A stretch of 64,000 nucleotides of DNA, from positions 10,416,001-10,480,000 of the forward strand of contig OZ059895.1 of NCBI GenBank assembly GCA_964057225.1, written 5' to 3'. This DNA is from Auanema rhodensis (lineage: Eukaryota; Nematoda; Chromadorea; Rhabditida; Rhabditidae). The notes under the pieces are model-generated. The model saw only the letters and a list, made by a program, of their open reading frames with translations, was not told the DNA's origin and made no database searches. Positions 37,975 through 52,422 of the stretch are shown here, piece by piece. Position 1 is the first letter of the stretch, and each line of letters starts with the position of its first letter. A program made the position numbers and the translations under genes.

Positions 37975-40400
37975 TCCGGCGGGCTCAAGTTGCTATTTTG
38001 TTCGATTTTCATGAAAAAATAAAAATTTTAAAATGTTTATTTTTAGCCCTAGAAATACGTGCAACATCTTACTCAACTCAAAATCAACTGTTTGATAATA
38101 TAAATTAGGTTTTGTGAGCATATATCCATAGTAATCATGTTTTGCGGCGGGTTCAACTTGCTATTTCGTTTGATTTTTATGAAAAATTAAATATTCTAAA
38201 AATTTTATTTCTTGTCCTAGAAATACGTGCTACATCTCATTAAACTAAGAATTAGTTGATTGAAAAGGCAAAACAAATTTTGTTAGCCCAGAAACATATT
38301 AATCATATTTTAAGGCGGGCTCAAGTTGCTATTTTGTTCGATTTTCATGAAAAAATAAAAATTTTAAAATGTTTATTTTTAGCCCTAGAAAAACGTGCAA
38401 CATCTTACTCAACCCAAAATCAACTGTTTGATAATATAAATTAGGTTTTGTGAGCATATATCCATAGCAATCATGTTTTGCGGCGGGTTCAACTTGCTAT
38501 TTCGTTTGATTTTTATGAAAAATTAAATATTCTAAAAATTTTATTTCTTGTCCTAGAAATACGTGCTACATCTCATTAAACTAAGAATTAGTTGATTGAG
38601 AAGGCAAAACAAATTTTGTTAGCACAGAACCATATTAATCATATTTTCCGGCGGGCTCAAGTTGCTATTTTGCTCGATTTTCATGAAAAAATAAAAATTT
38701 TAAAATGTTTATTTTTAGCCCTACAAATACGTACAACATCTTACTCAACTCAAAATCAACTGTTTGATAATATAAATTAGATTTTGTGAGCATATATCCA
38801 TAGTGATCATGTTTTGCGGCGGGTTCAACTTGCTATTTCGTTTGATTTTTATGAAAAATTAAATATTCTAAAAATTTTATTTCTTGTCCTAGAAATACGT
38901 GCTACATCTCTTTAAACTAAGAATTAGTTGATTGAGAAGGCAAAACAAATTTTGTTAGCACAGAACCATATTAATCATATTTTAAGGCGGGCTCAAGTTG
39001 CTATTTTGTTCGATTTTCATGAAAAAATAAAAGTTTTAAAATGTTTATTTTTAGCCCTAGAAATACGTGCAACATCTTATTATCTAAGAAAATTTGAAAA
39101 TTAAATAATTGAAAAAGTAAAACAGATTTTCTTAGCACAGAAACATATTAATCATATTTTAAGGCGGGCTAAAGTTGCTATTTTGTTCGATTTTCATGAA
39201 AAAATAAAAATTTTAAAATGTTTATTTTTAGCCTCAGAAATACGTGAAACATCTTATTATCTAAGAAAATTTGAAAATTAAATAATTGAAAAAGTAAAAC
39301 CGATTTTGTTAGCCCAGAAACATATTAATCATATTTTAAGGCGGGCTCAAGTTGCTATTTTGTTCGATTTTCATGAAAAAATAAAAATTTTAAAATGTTT
39401 ATTTTTAGCCCTAGAAATACGTGCAACATCTTACTCAACTCAAAATCAACTGTTTGATAATATAAATTAGGTTTTGTGAGCATATATAAATAGTAATCAT
39501 GTTTTGCGGCGGGTTCAACTTGCTATTTCGTTTGATTTTTATGAAAAATTAAATATTCTAAAAATTTTATTTCTTGTCCTAGAAAAACGTGCTACATCTC
39601 ATTAAACTAAGAATTAGTTGATTGAAAAGGCAAAACAAATTTTGTTAGCACAGAACCATATTAATCATATTTTCCGGCGGGCTCAAGTTGCTATTTTGTT
39701 CGATTTTCATGAAAAAATAAAAATTTTAAAATGTTTATTTTTAGCCCTAGAAATACGTGCAACATCTTACTCAACTCAAAATCAACTGTTTGATAATATA
39801 AATTAGATTTTGTGAGCATATATCCAAAGTGATCATGTTTTGCGGCGGGTTCAACTTGCTATTTCGTTTGATTTTTATGAAAAATTAAATATTCTAAAAA
39901 TTTTATTTCTTGTCCTAGAAATACGTGCTACATCTCTTTAAACTAAGAATTAGTTGATTGAGAAGGCAAAACAAATTTTGTTAGCACAGAACCATATTAA
40001 TCATATTTTCCGGCGGGCTCAAGTTGCTATTTTGTTCGATTTTCATGAAAAAATAAAAATTTTAAAATGTTTATTTTTAGCCCTAGAAATACGTGCAACA
40101 TCTTACTCAACTCAAAATCAACTGTTTGATAATATAAATTAGGTTTTGTGAGCATATATCCATAGTAATCATGTTTTGCGGCGGTTTCAACTTGCTATTT
40201 CGTTTGATTTTTATGAAAAATTAAATATTCTAAAACTTTTATTTCTTGTCCTAGAAATACGTGCTACATCTCATTAAACTAAGAATTAGTTGATTGAAAA
40301 GGCAAAACAAATTTTGTGAGCATATACCCATAGTAATCATGTTTTGCGGCGTGCTCAAGTTGCTATTTTGTTCGATTTTTATGAAAAATTAAATATTTTC
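37975..40400 (+). repeat. Ordinary S3-S1-S2 mosaic
   Basis: Continuous satellite, with S3 variants CTACAAATACGTACAAC near 38722 and an S1 head CATATATAAATAG near 39481. S2 copies with GCCTCAG and AAACATC variants lie near 39230. No gene or insertion is seen. Confidence 0.8.
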
Positions 40401-41836
40401 AAATGTTTATTTTTCGCCCTAGAAATATGTGCAACATCTTATTATCTAAGAAAATTTGAAAATTAAATGATTGAAAAAGTAAAACAGATTTTGTTAGCAC
40501 AGAAACATATTAATCATATTTTACGGCGGGCTCAAGTTGCTATTTTGTTCGATTTTTATGAAAAATTGAAAATTTTAAAATGTTTATTTTTAGCCCTAGA
40601 AATACGTGCAACATCTTATTCAACTCAAAATCAACTGTTTGATAATATAAATTAGGTTTTGTGAGCATATATCCATAGTAATCATGTTTTGCGGCGGGTT
40701 CAACTTGCTATTTCGTTTGATTTTTATGAAAAATTAAATATTTTAAAAATTTTATTTCTTGTCCTAGAAATACGTGCTACATCTCATTAAACTAAGAATT
40801 AGTTGATTGAGAAGGCAAAACAAATTTTGTTAGCACAGAACCATATTAATCATATTTTCCGGCGGGCTCAAGTTTCTATTTTGTTCGATTTTCATGAAAA
40901 AATAAAAATTTTAAAATGTTTATTTTTAGCCCTAGAAATACGTGCAACATCTTACTCAACTCAAAATCAACTGTTTGATAATATAAATTAGGTTTTGTGA
41001 GCATATATCCATAGTAATCATGTTTTGCGGCGGTTTCAACTTGCTATTTCGTTTGATTTTTATGAAAAATTAAATATTCTAAAACTTTTATTTCTTGTCC
41101 TAGAAATACGTGCTACATCTCATTAAACTAAGAATTAGTTGATTGAAAAGGCAAAACAAATTTTGTGAGCATATACCCATAGTAATCATGTTTTGCGGCG
41201 TGCTCAAGTTGCTATTTTGTTCGATTTTTATGAAAAATTAAATATTTTCAAATGTTTATTTTTCGCCCTAGAAATATGTGCAACATCTTATTATCTAAGA
41301 AAATTTGAAAATTAAATGATTGAAAAAGTAAAACAGATTTTGTTAGCACAGAAACACATTAATCATATTTTACGGCGGGCTCAAGTTGCTATTTTGTTCG
41401 ATTTTCATGAAAAAATAAAAATTTTAAAATGTTTATTTTTAGCCCTAGAAATATGTGCAACATCTTATTATCTAAGAAAATTTGAAAATTAAATGATTGA
41501 AAAAGTAAAACAGATTTTGTTAGCACAGAAACATATTAATCATATTTTACGGCGGGCTCAAGTTGCTATTTTGTTCGATTTTCATGAAAAAATAAAAATT
41601 TTAAAATGTTTATTTTTAGCCCTAGAAATACGTGCAACATCTTATTCAACTCAAAATCAACTGTTTGATAATATAAATTAGGTTTTGTGAGCATATATCC
41701 ATAGTAATCATGCTTTGCGGCGGGTTCAACTTGCTATTTCGTTTGATTTTTATGAAAAATTAAATATTTTAAAAATTTTATTTCTTGTCCTAGAAATACG
41801 TGCTACATCTCATTAAACTAAGAATTAGTTGATTGA
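40401..41836 (+). repeat. Second copy of the 18,150-bp offset segment
   Basis: This copy of 22251-23686 shows no differences that I noticed over 1436 bp. Its left neighbour is an S1/S2 hybrid where the other copy has an S2, so the left switch point lies inside a monomer, near AAATGTTTATTT. Confidence 0.82.
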
Positions 41837-44800
41837 GAAGGCAAAACAAATTTTGTTAGCACAGAACCATATTAATCATATTTTCCGGCGGGCTCAAGTT
41901 TCTATTTTGTTCGATTTTCATGAAAAAATAAAAGTTTTAAAATGTTTATTTTTAGCCCTAGAAATACGTGCAACATCTTATTATCTGAGAAAATTTGAAA
42001 ATTAAATGATTGAAAAAGTAAAACAGATTTTGTTAGCACAGAAACATATTAATCATATTTTAATTTAAGGCGGGCTCAAGTTGCTATTTTGTTCGATTTT
42101 CATGAAAAAATAAAAATTTTAAAATGTTTATTTTTAGCCCTAGAAATACGTGCAACATCTTACTCAACTCAAAATCAACTGTTTGATAATATAAATTAGG
42201 TTTTGTGAGCATATATCCATAGTAATCATGTTTTGCGGCGGTTTCAACTTGCTATTTCGTTTGATTTTTATGAAAAATTAAATATTCTTAAAATTTTATT
42301 TCTTGTCCTAGAAATACGTGCTACATCTCTTTAAACTAAGAAGTAGTTGATTGAAAAGGCAAAACAAATTTTGTGAGCATATACCCATAGTAATCATGTT
42401 TTGCGGCGTGCTCAAGTTGCTATTTTGTTCGATTTTTATGAAAAATTAAATATTTTCAAATGTTTATTTTTCGCCCTAGAAATACGTGCAACATCTTATT
42501 CAACTCAAAATCAACTGTTTGATAAAATAAATTAGGTTTTGTGAGCATATATCCATAGTGATCATGTTTTGCGGCGGGTTCAACTTGCTATTTCGTTTGA
42601 TTTTTATGAAAAATTAAATATTCTAAAAATTTTATTTCTTGTCCTAGAAATACGTGCTACATCTCTTTGAACTAAGAATTAGTTGATTGAGAAGGCAAAA
42701 CAAATTTTGTTAGCACAGAACCATATTAATCATATTTTCCGGCGGGCTTAAGTTGCTATTTTGTTCAATTTTCATGAAAAAATAAAAATTTTTAAATGTT
42801 TATTTTTCGCCCTAGAAATACGTGCAACATCTTATTATCTAAGAAAACTTGAAAATTAAATGATTGATAAAGTAAAACAGATTTTGTTAGCACAGAAACA
42901 TATTAATCATATTTTAAGGCGGGCTCAAGTTGCTATTTTGTTCGATTTTCATGAAAAAATAAAAGTTTTAAAATGTTTATTTTTAGCCCTAGAAATACGT
43001 GCAACATCTTATTATCTAAGAAAATTTGAAAATTAAATAATTGAAAAAGTAAAACAGATTTTCTTAGCACAGAAACATATTAATCATATTTTAAGGCGGG
43101 CTAAAGTTGCTATTTTGTTCGATTTTCATGAAAAAATAAAAATTTTAAAATGTTTATTTTTAGCCTCAGAAATACGTGCAACATCTTATTATCTAAGAAA
43201 ATTTGAAAATTAAATAATTGAAAAAGTAAAACCGATTTTGTTAGCCCAGAAACATATTAATCATATTTTAAGGCGGGCTCAAGTTGCTATTTTGTTCGAT
43301 TTTCATGAAAAAATAAAAATTTTAAAATGTTTATTTTTAGCCCTAGAAATACGTGCAACATCTTACTCAACTCAAAATCAACTGTTTGATAATATAAATT
43401 AGGTTTTGTGAGCATATATCCATAGTAATCATGTTTTGCGGCGGGTTCAACTTGCTATTTCGTTTGATTTTTATGAAAAATTAAATATTCTAAAAATTTT
43501 ATTTCTTGTCCTAGAAATACGTGCTACATCTCTTTAAACTAAGAATTAGTTGATTGAGAAGGCAAAACAAATTTTGTTAGCACAGAACCATATTAATCAT
43601 ATTTTCCGGCGGGCTTAAGTTGCTATTTTGTTCGATTTTCATGAAAAAATAAAAATTTTAAAATGTTTATTTTTAGCCCTAGAAATACGTGCAACATCTT
43701 ACTCAACTCAAAATCAACTGTTTGATAATATAAATTAGATTTTGTGAGCATATATCCAAAGTGATCATGTTTTGCGGCGGGTTCAACTTGCTATTTCGTT
43801 TGATTTTTATGAAAAATTAAATATTCTAAAAATTTTATTTCTTGTCCTAGAAATACGTGCTACATCTCTTTAAACTAAGAATTAGTTGATTGAGAAGGCA
43901 AAACAAATTTTGTTAGCACAGAACCATATTAATCATATTTTCCGGCGGGCTTATGTTGCTATTTTGTTCAATTTTCATGAAAAAATAAAAATTTTTAAAT
44001 GTTTATTTTTCGCCCTAGAAATACGTGCAACATCTTATTATCTAAGAAAATTTGAAAATTAAATAATTGAAAAAGTAAAACAGATTTTCTTAGCACAGAA
44101 ACATATTAATCATATTTTAAGGCGGGCTAAAGTTGCTATTTTGTTCGATTTTCATGAAAAAATAAAAGTTTTAAAATGTTTATTTTTAGCCCTAGAAATA
44201 CGTGCAACATCTTATTATCTAAGAAAATTTGAAAATTGAATAATTGAAAAAGTAAAACAGATTTTGTTAGCACAGAAACATATTAATCATATTTTAAGGC
44301 GGGCTAAAGTTGCTATTTTGTTCGATTTTCATGAAAAAATAAAAATTTTAAAATGTTTATTTTTAGCCTCAGAAATACGTGAAACATCTTATTATCTAAG
44401 AAAATTTGAAAATTAAATAATTGAAAAAGTAAAACCGATTTTGTTAGCCCAGAAACATATTAATCATATTTTAAGGCGGGCTCAAGTTGCTATTTTGTTC
44501 GATTTTCATGAAAAAATAAAAATTTTAAAATGTTTATTTTTAGCCCTAGAAATACGTGCAACATCTTACTCAACTCAAAATCAACTGTTTGATAATATAA
44601 ATTAGGTTTTGTGAGCATATATCCATAGTAATCATGTTTTGCGGCGGGTTCAACTTGCTATTTCGTTTGATTTTTATGAAAAATTAAATATTCTAAATTT
44701 TTTATTTCTTGTCCTAGAAAAACGTGCTACATCTCATTAAACTAAGAATTAGTTGATTGAAAAGGCAAAACAAATTTTGTTAGCACAGAACCATATTAAT

Positions 44801-46835
44801 CATATTTTCCGGCGGGCTCAAGTTGCTATTTTGTTCGATTTTCATGAAAAAATAAAAGTTTTAAAATGTTTATTTTTAGCCCTAGAAATACGTGCAACAT
44901 CTTACTCAACTCAAAATCAACTGTTTGATAATATAAATTAGGTTTTGTGAGCATATATCCAAAGTTATCATGTTTTGCGGCGGGTTCAACTTGCTATTTC
45001 GTTTGATTTTTATGAAAAATTAAATATTCTAAAAATTTTATTTCTTGTCCTAGAAATACGTGCTACATCTCTTTAAACTAAGAATTAGTTGATTGAGAAG
45101 GCAAAACAAATTTTGTTAGCACAGAACCATATTAATCATATTTTCCGGCGGGCTTAAGTTGCTATTTTGTTCAATTTTCATGAAAAAATAAAAATTTTTA
45201 AATGTTTATTTTTCGCCCTAGAAATACGTGCAACATCTTATTATCTAAGAAAACTTGAAAATTAAATGATTGATAAAGTAAAACAGATTTTGTTAGCACA
45301 GAAACATATTAATCATATTTTAAGGCGGGCTCAAGTTGCTATTTTGTTCGATTTTCATGAAAAAATAAAAGTTTTAAAATGTTTATTTTTAGCCCTAGAA
45401 ATACGTGCAACATCTTATTATCTAAGAAAATTTGAAAATTAAATAATTGAAAAAGTAAAACAGATTTTCTTAGCACAGAAACATATTAATCATATTTTAA
45501 GGCGGGCTAAAGTTGCTATTTTGTTCGATTTTCATGAAAAAATAAAAATTTTAAAATGTTTATTTTTAGCCTCAGAAATACGTGCAACATCTTATTATCT
45601 AAGAAAATTTGAAAATTAAATAATTGAAAAAGTAAAACCGATTTTGTTAGCCCAGAAACATATTAATCATATTTTAAGGCGGGCTCAAGTTGCTATTTTG
45701 TTCGATTTTCATGAAAAAATAAAAATTTTAAAATGTTTATTTTTAGCCCTAGAAATACGTGCAACATCTTACTCAACTCAAAATCAACTGTTTGATAATA
45801 TAAATTAGGTTTTGTGAGCATATATCCATAGTAATCATATTTTCCGGCGGGCTCAAGTTGCTATTTTGTTCGATTTTCATGAAAAAATAAAAGTTTTAAA
45901 ATGTTTATTTTTAGCCCTAGAAATACGTGCAACATCTTACTCAACTCAAAATCAACTGTTTGATAATATAAATTAGATTTTGTGAGCATATATCCAAAGT
46001 GATCATGTTTTGCGGCGGGTTCAACTTGCTATTTCGTTTGATTTTTATGAAAAATTAAATATTCTAAAAATTTTATTTCTTGTCCTAGAAATACGTGCTA
46101 CATCTCTTTAAACTAAGAATTAGTTGATTGAAAAGGCAAAATAAATTTTGTTAGCACAGAACCATATTAATCATATTTTCCGGCGGGCTTAAGTTGCTAT
46201 TTTGTTCAATTTTCATGAAAAAATAAAAATTTTTAAATGTTTATTTTTCGCCCTAGAAATACGTGCAACATCTTATTATCTAAGAAAACTTGAAAATTAA
46301 ATGATTGATAAAGTAAAACAGATTTTGTTAGCACAGAAACATATTAATCATATTTTAAGGCGGGCTCAAGTTGCTATTTTGTTCGATTTTCATGAAAAAA
46401 TAAAAGTTTTAAAATGTTTATTTTTAGCCCTAGAAATACGTGCAACATCTTATTATCTAAGAAAATTTGAAAATTAAATAATTGAAAAAGTAAAACAGAT
46501 TTTCTTAGCACAGAAACATATTAATCATATTTTAAGGCGGGCTAAAGTTGCTATTTTGTTCGATTTTCATGAAAAAATAAAAATTTTAAAATGTTTATTT
46601 TTAGCCCTAGAAATACGTGCAACATCTTACTCAACTCAAAATCAACTGTTTGATAATATAAATTAGGTTTTGTGAGCATATATCCATAGTAATCATGTTT
46701 TGCGGCGGGTTCAACTTGCTATTTCGTTTGATTTTTATGAAAAATTAAATATTCTAAAAATTTTATTTCTTGTCCTAGAAATACGTGCTACATCTCTTTA
46801 AACTAAGAATTAGTTGATTGAGAAGGCAAAACAAA
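41837..46835 (+). repeat. Mosaic block with a fourth 15-mer-like start
   Basis: A unit related to the 2574-bp HOR starts at 42369, with CTCTTTGAACT 300 bp in. Its later S2 copies differ (ATTTTCTTAGC at about 43069). An S1-head/S3-body recombinant lies near 45822. A TTTAA-insertion copy lies near 42060. No non-satellite sequence is seen. Confidence 0.8.
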
Positions 46836-49241
46836 TTTTGTTAGCACAGAACCATATTAATCATATTTTCCGGCGGGCTTAAGTTGCTATTTTGTTCAAT
46901 TTTCATGAAAAAATAAAAATTTTTAAATGTTTATTTTTCGCCCTAGAAATACGTGCAACATCTTATTATCTAAGAAAACTTGAAAATTAAATGATTGATA
47001 AAGTAAAACAGATTTTGTTAGCACAGAAACATATTAATCATATTTTAAGGCGGGCTCAAGTTGCTATTTTGTTCGATTTTCATGAAAAAATAAAAGTTTT
47101 AAAATGTTTATTTTTAGCCCTAGAAATACGTGCAACATCTTATTATCTAAGAAAATTTGAAAATTAAATAATTGAAAAAGTAAAACAGATTTTGTTAGCA
47201 CAGAAACATATTAATCATATCTTAAGGCGGGCTAAAGTTGCTATTTTGTTCGATTTTCATGAAAAAATAAAAATTTTAAAATGTTTATTTTTAGCCTCAG
47301 AAATACGTGAAACATCTTATTATCTAAGAAAATTTGAAAATTAAATAATTGAAAAAGTAAAACCGATTTTGTTAGCCCAGAAACATATTAATCATATTTT
47401 AAGGCGGGCTCAAGTTGCTATTTTGTTCGATTTTCATGAAAAAATAAAAATTTTAAAATGTTTATTTTTAGCCCTAGAAATACGTGCAACATCTTACTCA
47501 ACTCAAAATCAACTGTTTGATAATATAAATTAGATTTTGTGAGTATATATCCAAAGTGATCATGTTTTGCGGCGGGTTCAACTTGCTATTTCGTTTGATT
47601 TTTATGAAAAATTAAATATTCTAAAAATTTTATTTCTTGTCCTAGAAATACGTGCTACATCTCTTTAAACTAAGAATTAGTTGATTGATAAAGTAAAACA
47701 GATTTTGTTAGCACAGAAACATATTAATCATATTTTAAGGCGGGCTCAAGTTGCTATTTTGTTCGATTTTCATGAAAAAATAAAAATTTTAAAATGTTTA
47801 TTTTAAGCCCTAGAAATACGTGCAACATCTTACTCAACTCAAAATCAACTGTTTGATAATATAAATTAGGTTTTGTGAGCATATATCCATAGTAATCATG
47901 TTTTGCGGCGGTTTCAACTTGCTATTTCGTTTGATTTTTATGAAAAATTAAATATTCTAAAACTTTTATTTCTTGTCCTAGAAATACGTGCTACATCTCT
48001 TTAAACTAAGAATTAGTTGATTGAGAAGGCAAAACAAATTTTGTTAGCACAGAACCATATTAATCATATTTTCCGGCGGGCTTAAGTTGCTATTTTGTTC
48101 AATTTTCATGAAAAAATAAAAATTTTTAAATGTTTATTTTTCGCCCTAGAAATACGTGCAACATCTTATTATCTAAGAAAACTTGAAAATTAAATGATTG
48201 ATAAAGTAAAACAGATTTTGTTAGCACAGAAACATATTAATCATATTTTAAGGCGGGCTCAAGTTGCTATTTTGTTCGATTTTCATGAAAAAATAAAAGT
48301 TTTAAAATGTTTATTTTTAGCCCTAGAAATACGTGCAACATCTTATTATCTAAGAAAATTTGAAAATTAAATAATTGAAAAAGTAAAACAGATTTTGTTA
48401 GCACAGAAACATATTAATCATATCTTAAGGCGGGCTAAAGTTGCTATTTTGTTCGATTTTCATGAAAAAATAAAAATTTTAAAATGTTTATTTTTAGCCT
48501 CAGAAATACGTGAAACATCTTATTATCTAAGAAAATTTGAAAATTAAATAATTGAAAAAGTAAAACCGATTTTGTTAGCCCAGAAACATATTAATCATAT
48601 TTTAAGGCGGGCTCAAGTTGCTATTTTGTTCGATTTTCATGAAAAAATAAAAATTTTAAAATGTTTATTTTTAGCCCTAGAAATACGTGCAACATCTTAC
48701 TCAACTCAAAATCAACTGTTTGATAATATAAATTAGGTTTTGTGAGCATATATCCATAGTAATCATGTTTTGCGGCGGGTTCAACTTGCTATTTCGTTTG
48801 ATTTTTATGAAAAATTAAATATTCTAAATTTTTTATTTCTTGTCCTAGAAAAACGTGCTACATCTCATTAAACTAAGAATTAGTTGATTGAAAAGGCAAA
48901 ACAAATTTTGTTAGCACAGAACCATATTAATCATATTTTCCGGCGGGCTCAAGTTGCTATTTTGTTCGATTTTCATGAAAAAATAAAAGTTTTAAAATGT
49001 TTATTTTTAGCCCTAGAAATACGTGCAACATCTTACTCAACTCAAAATCAACTGTTTGATAATATAAATTAGATTTTGTGAGTATATATCCAAAGTGATC
49101 ATGTTTTGCGGCGGGTTCAACTTGCTATTTCGTTTGATTTTTATGAAAAATTAAATATTCTAAAAATTTTATTTCTTGTCCTAGAAATACGTGCTACATC
49201 TCTTTAAACTAAGAATTAGTTGATTGAGAAGGCAAAACAAA
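46836..49241 (+). repeat. 1203-bp seven-mer pair
   Basis: Units start at 46836 and 48039. The private variant CATATCTTAAGG recurs exactly 1203 bp apart (C at 47221 and 48424). The length equals four 168-bp plus three 177-bp monomers. The copies match for about 700 bp and diverge at AATTAGATTTT (47529) versus AATTAGGTTTT. A further piece with TTTATTTTAAGCCCTAG (47796 and 49671) recurs at an offset of 1875 bp. Confidence 0.78.
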
Positions 49242-51000
49242 TTTTGTTAGCACAGAACCATATTGATCATATTTTCCGGCGGGCTTAAGTTGCTATTTTG
49301 TTCAATTTTCATGAAAAAATAAAAGTTTTAAAATGTTTATTTTTAGCCCTAGAAATACGTGCAACATCTTACTCAACTCAAAATCAACTGTTTGATAATA
49401 TAAATTAGATTTTGTGAGTATATATCCAAAGTGATCATGTTTTGCGGCGGGTTCAACTTGCTATTTCGTTTGATTTTTATGAAAAATTAAATATTCTAAA
49501 AATTTTATTTCTTGTCCTAGAAATACGTGCTACATCTCTTTAAACTAAGAATTAGTTGATTGATAAAGTAAAACAGATTTTGTTAGCACAGAAACATATT
49601 AATCATATTTTAAGGCGGGCTCAAGTTGCTATTTTGTTCGATTTTCATGAAAAAATAAAAATTTTAAAATGTTTATTTTAAGCCCTAGAAATACGTGCAA
49701 CATCTTACTCAACTCAAAATCAACTGTTTGATAATATAAATTAGGTTTTGTGAGCATATATCCATAGTAATCATGTTTTGCGGCGGTTTCAACTTGCTAT
49801 TTCGTTTGATTTTTATGAAAAATTAAATATTCTAAAACTTTTATTTCTTGTCCTAGAAATACGTGCTACATCTCATTAAACTAAGAATTAGTTGATTGAA
49901 AAGGCAAAACAAATTTTGTGAGCATATACCCATAGTAATCATGTTTTGCGGCGTGCTCAAGTTGCTATTTTGTTCGATTTTTATGAAAAAATAAAAATTT
50001 TAAAATGTTTATTTTTAGCCCTAGAAATACGTGCAACATCTTACTCAACTCAAAATCAACTGTTTGATAATATAAATTAGGTTTTGTGAGCATATATCCA
50101 TAGTAATCATGTTTTGCGGCGGTTTCAACTTGCTATTTCGTTTGATTTTCATGAAAAATTAAATATTCTAAAACTTTTATTTCTTGTCCTAGAAATACGT
50201 GCTACATCTCATTAAACTAAGAATTAGTTGATTGAAAAGGCAAAACAAATTTTGTGAGCATATACCCATAGTAATCATGTTTTGCGGCGTGCTCAAGTTG
50301 CTATTTTGTTCGATTTTTATGAAAAATTAAATATTTTCAAATGTTTATTTTTCGCCCTAGAAATATGTGCAACATTTTATTATCTAAGAAAATTTGAAAA
50401 TTAAATGATTGAAAAAGTAAAACAGATTTTGTTAGCACAGAAACATATTAATCATATTTTACGGCGGGCTCAAGTTGCTATTTTGTTCGATTTTCATGAA
50501 AAAATAAAAATTTTAAAATGTTTATTTTTAGCCCTAGAAATACGTGCAACATCTTATTCAACTCAAAATCAACTGTTTGATAATATAAATTAGGTTTTGT
50601 GAGCATATATCCATAGTAATCATGTTTTGCGGCGGGTTCAACTTGCTATTTCGTTTGATTTTTATGAAAAATTAAATATTTTAAAAATTTTATTTCTTGT
50701 CCTAGAAATACGTGCTACATCTCATTAAACTAAGAATTAGTTGATTGAGAAGGCAAAACAAATTTTGTTAGCACAGAACCATATTAATCATATTTTCCGG
50801 CGGGCTCAAGTTTCTATTTTGTTCAATTTTCATGAAAAAATAAAAATTTTTAAATGTTTATTTTTCGCCCTAGAAATACGTGCAACATCTTATTATCTAA
50901 GAAAACTTGAAAATTAAATGATTGATAAAGTAAAACAGATTTTGTTAGCACAGAAACATATTAATCATATTTTAAGGCGGGCTCAAGTTGCTATTTTGTT
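49242..51000 (+). repeat. Mosaic block with repeated GAGTATATATCC S1 heads
   Basis: S1 heads read GTGAGTATATATCC at about 49078 and 49416, a variant also seen near 28896, 33165, 47540 and 53006. Hybrids lie near 49916 and 50254. One hybrid near 49916-50000 switches back to S2/S3 core at ATGAAAAAATAAAAATT, making a double recombinant. Confidence 0.78.
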
Positions 51001-52422
51001 CGATTTTTATGAAAAATTAAATATTTTCAAATGTTTATTTTTAGCCCTAGAAATACGTGCAACATCTTATTATCTAAGAAAATTTGAAAATTAAATAATT
51101 GAAAAAGTAAAACAGATTTTGTTAGCACAGAAACATATTGATCATATTTTAAGGCGGGCTCAAGTTGCTATTTTGTTCGATTTTAATGAAAAAATAAAAA
51201 TTTTAAAATGTTTATTTTTAGCCCTAGAAATACGTGCAACATCTTACTCAACTCAAAATCAACTGTTTGATAATATAAATTAGGTTTTGTGAGCATATAT
51301 CCATAGTAATCATGTTTTGCGGCGGTTTCAACTTGCTATTTCGTTTGATTTTTATGAAAAATTAAATATTTTCAAATGTTTATTTTTCGCCCTAGAAATA
51401 CGTGCAACATCTTATTATCTAAGAAAATTTGAAAATTAAATGATTGATAAAGTAAAACAGATTTTGTTAGCACAGAAACATATTGATCATATTTTAAGGC
51501 GGGCTCAAGTTGCTATTTTGTTCGATTTTCATGAAAAAATAAAAATTTTAAAATGTTTATTTTTAGCCCTAGAAATACGTGCAACATCTTACTCAACTCA
51601 AAATCAACTGTTTGATAATATAAATTAGGTTTTGTGAGCATATATCCATAGTAATCATGTTTTGCGGCGGTTTCAACTTGCTATTTTGTTTGATTTTTAT
51701 GAAAAATTAAATATTCTAAAACTTTTATTTCTTGTCCTAGAAATACGTGCTACATCTCATTAAACTAAGAATTAGTTGATTGAAAAGGCAAAACAAATTT
51801 TGTGAGCATATACCCATAGTAATCATGTTTTGCGGCGGTTTCAACTTGCTATTTTGTTTGATTTTTATGAAAAATTAAATATTCTAAAAATTTTATTTCT
51901 TGTCCTAGAAATACGTGCTACATCTCTTTAAACTAAGAATTAGTTGATTGAGAAGGCAAAACAAATTTTGTTAGCACAGAACCATATTAATCATATTTTC
52001 CGGCGGGCTTAAGTTGCTATTTTGTTCAATTTTCATGAAAAAATAAAAATTTTTAAATGTTTATTTTTCGCCCTAGAAATACGTGCAACATCTTATTATC
52101 TAAGAAAACTTGAAAATTAAATGATTGATAAAGTAAAACAGATTTTGTTAGCACAGAAACATATTAATCATATTTTAAGGCGGGCTCAAGTTGCTATTTT
52201 GTTCGATTTTCATGAAAAAATAAAAGTTTTAAAATGTTTATTTTTAGCCCTAGAAATACGTGCAACATCTTATTATCTAAGAAAATTTGAAAATTAAATA
52301 ATTGAAAAAGTAAAACAGATTTTGTTAGCACAGAAACATATTAATCATATTTTAAGGCGGGCTAAAGTTGCTATTTTGTTCGATTTTCATGAAAAAATAA
52401 AAATTTTAAAATGTTTATTTTT
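51001..52422 (+). repeat. Second copy of the 19,665-bp offset segment
   Basis: This repeats 31336-32757, including the S1-S1 junction near 51813 and the CATATTGATCAT variants near 51136 and 51481. Ends are defined by monomer-class changes on both sides. Confidence 0.82.
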
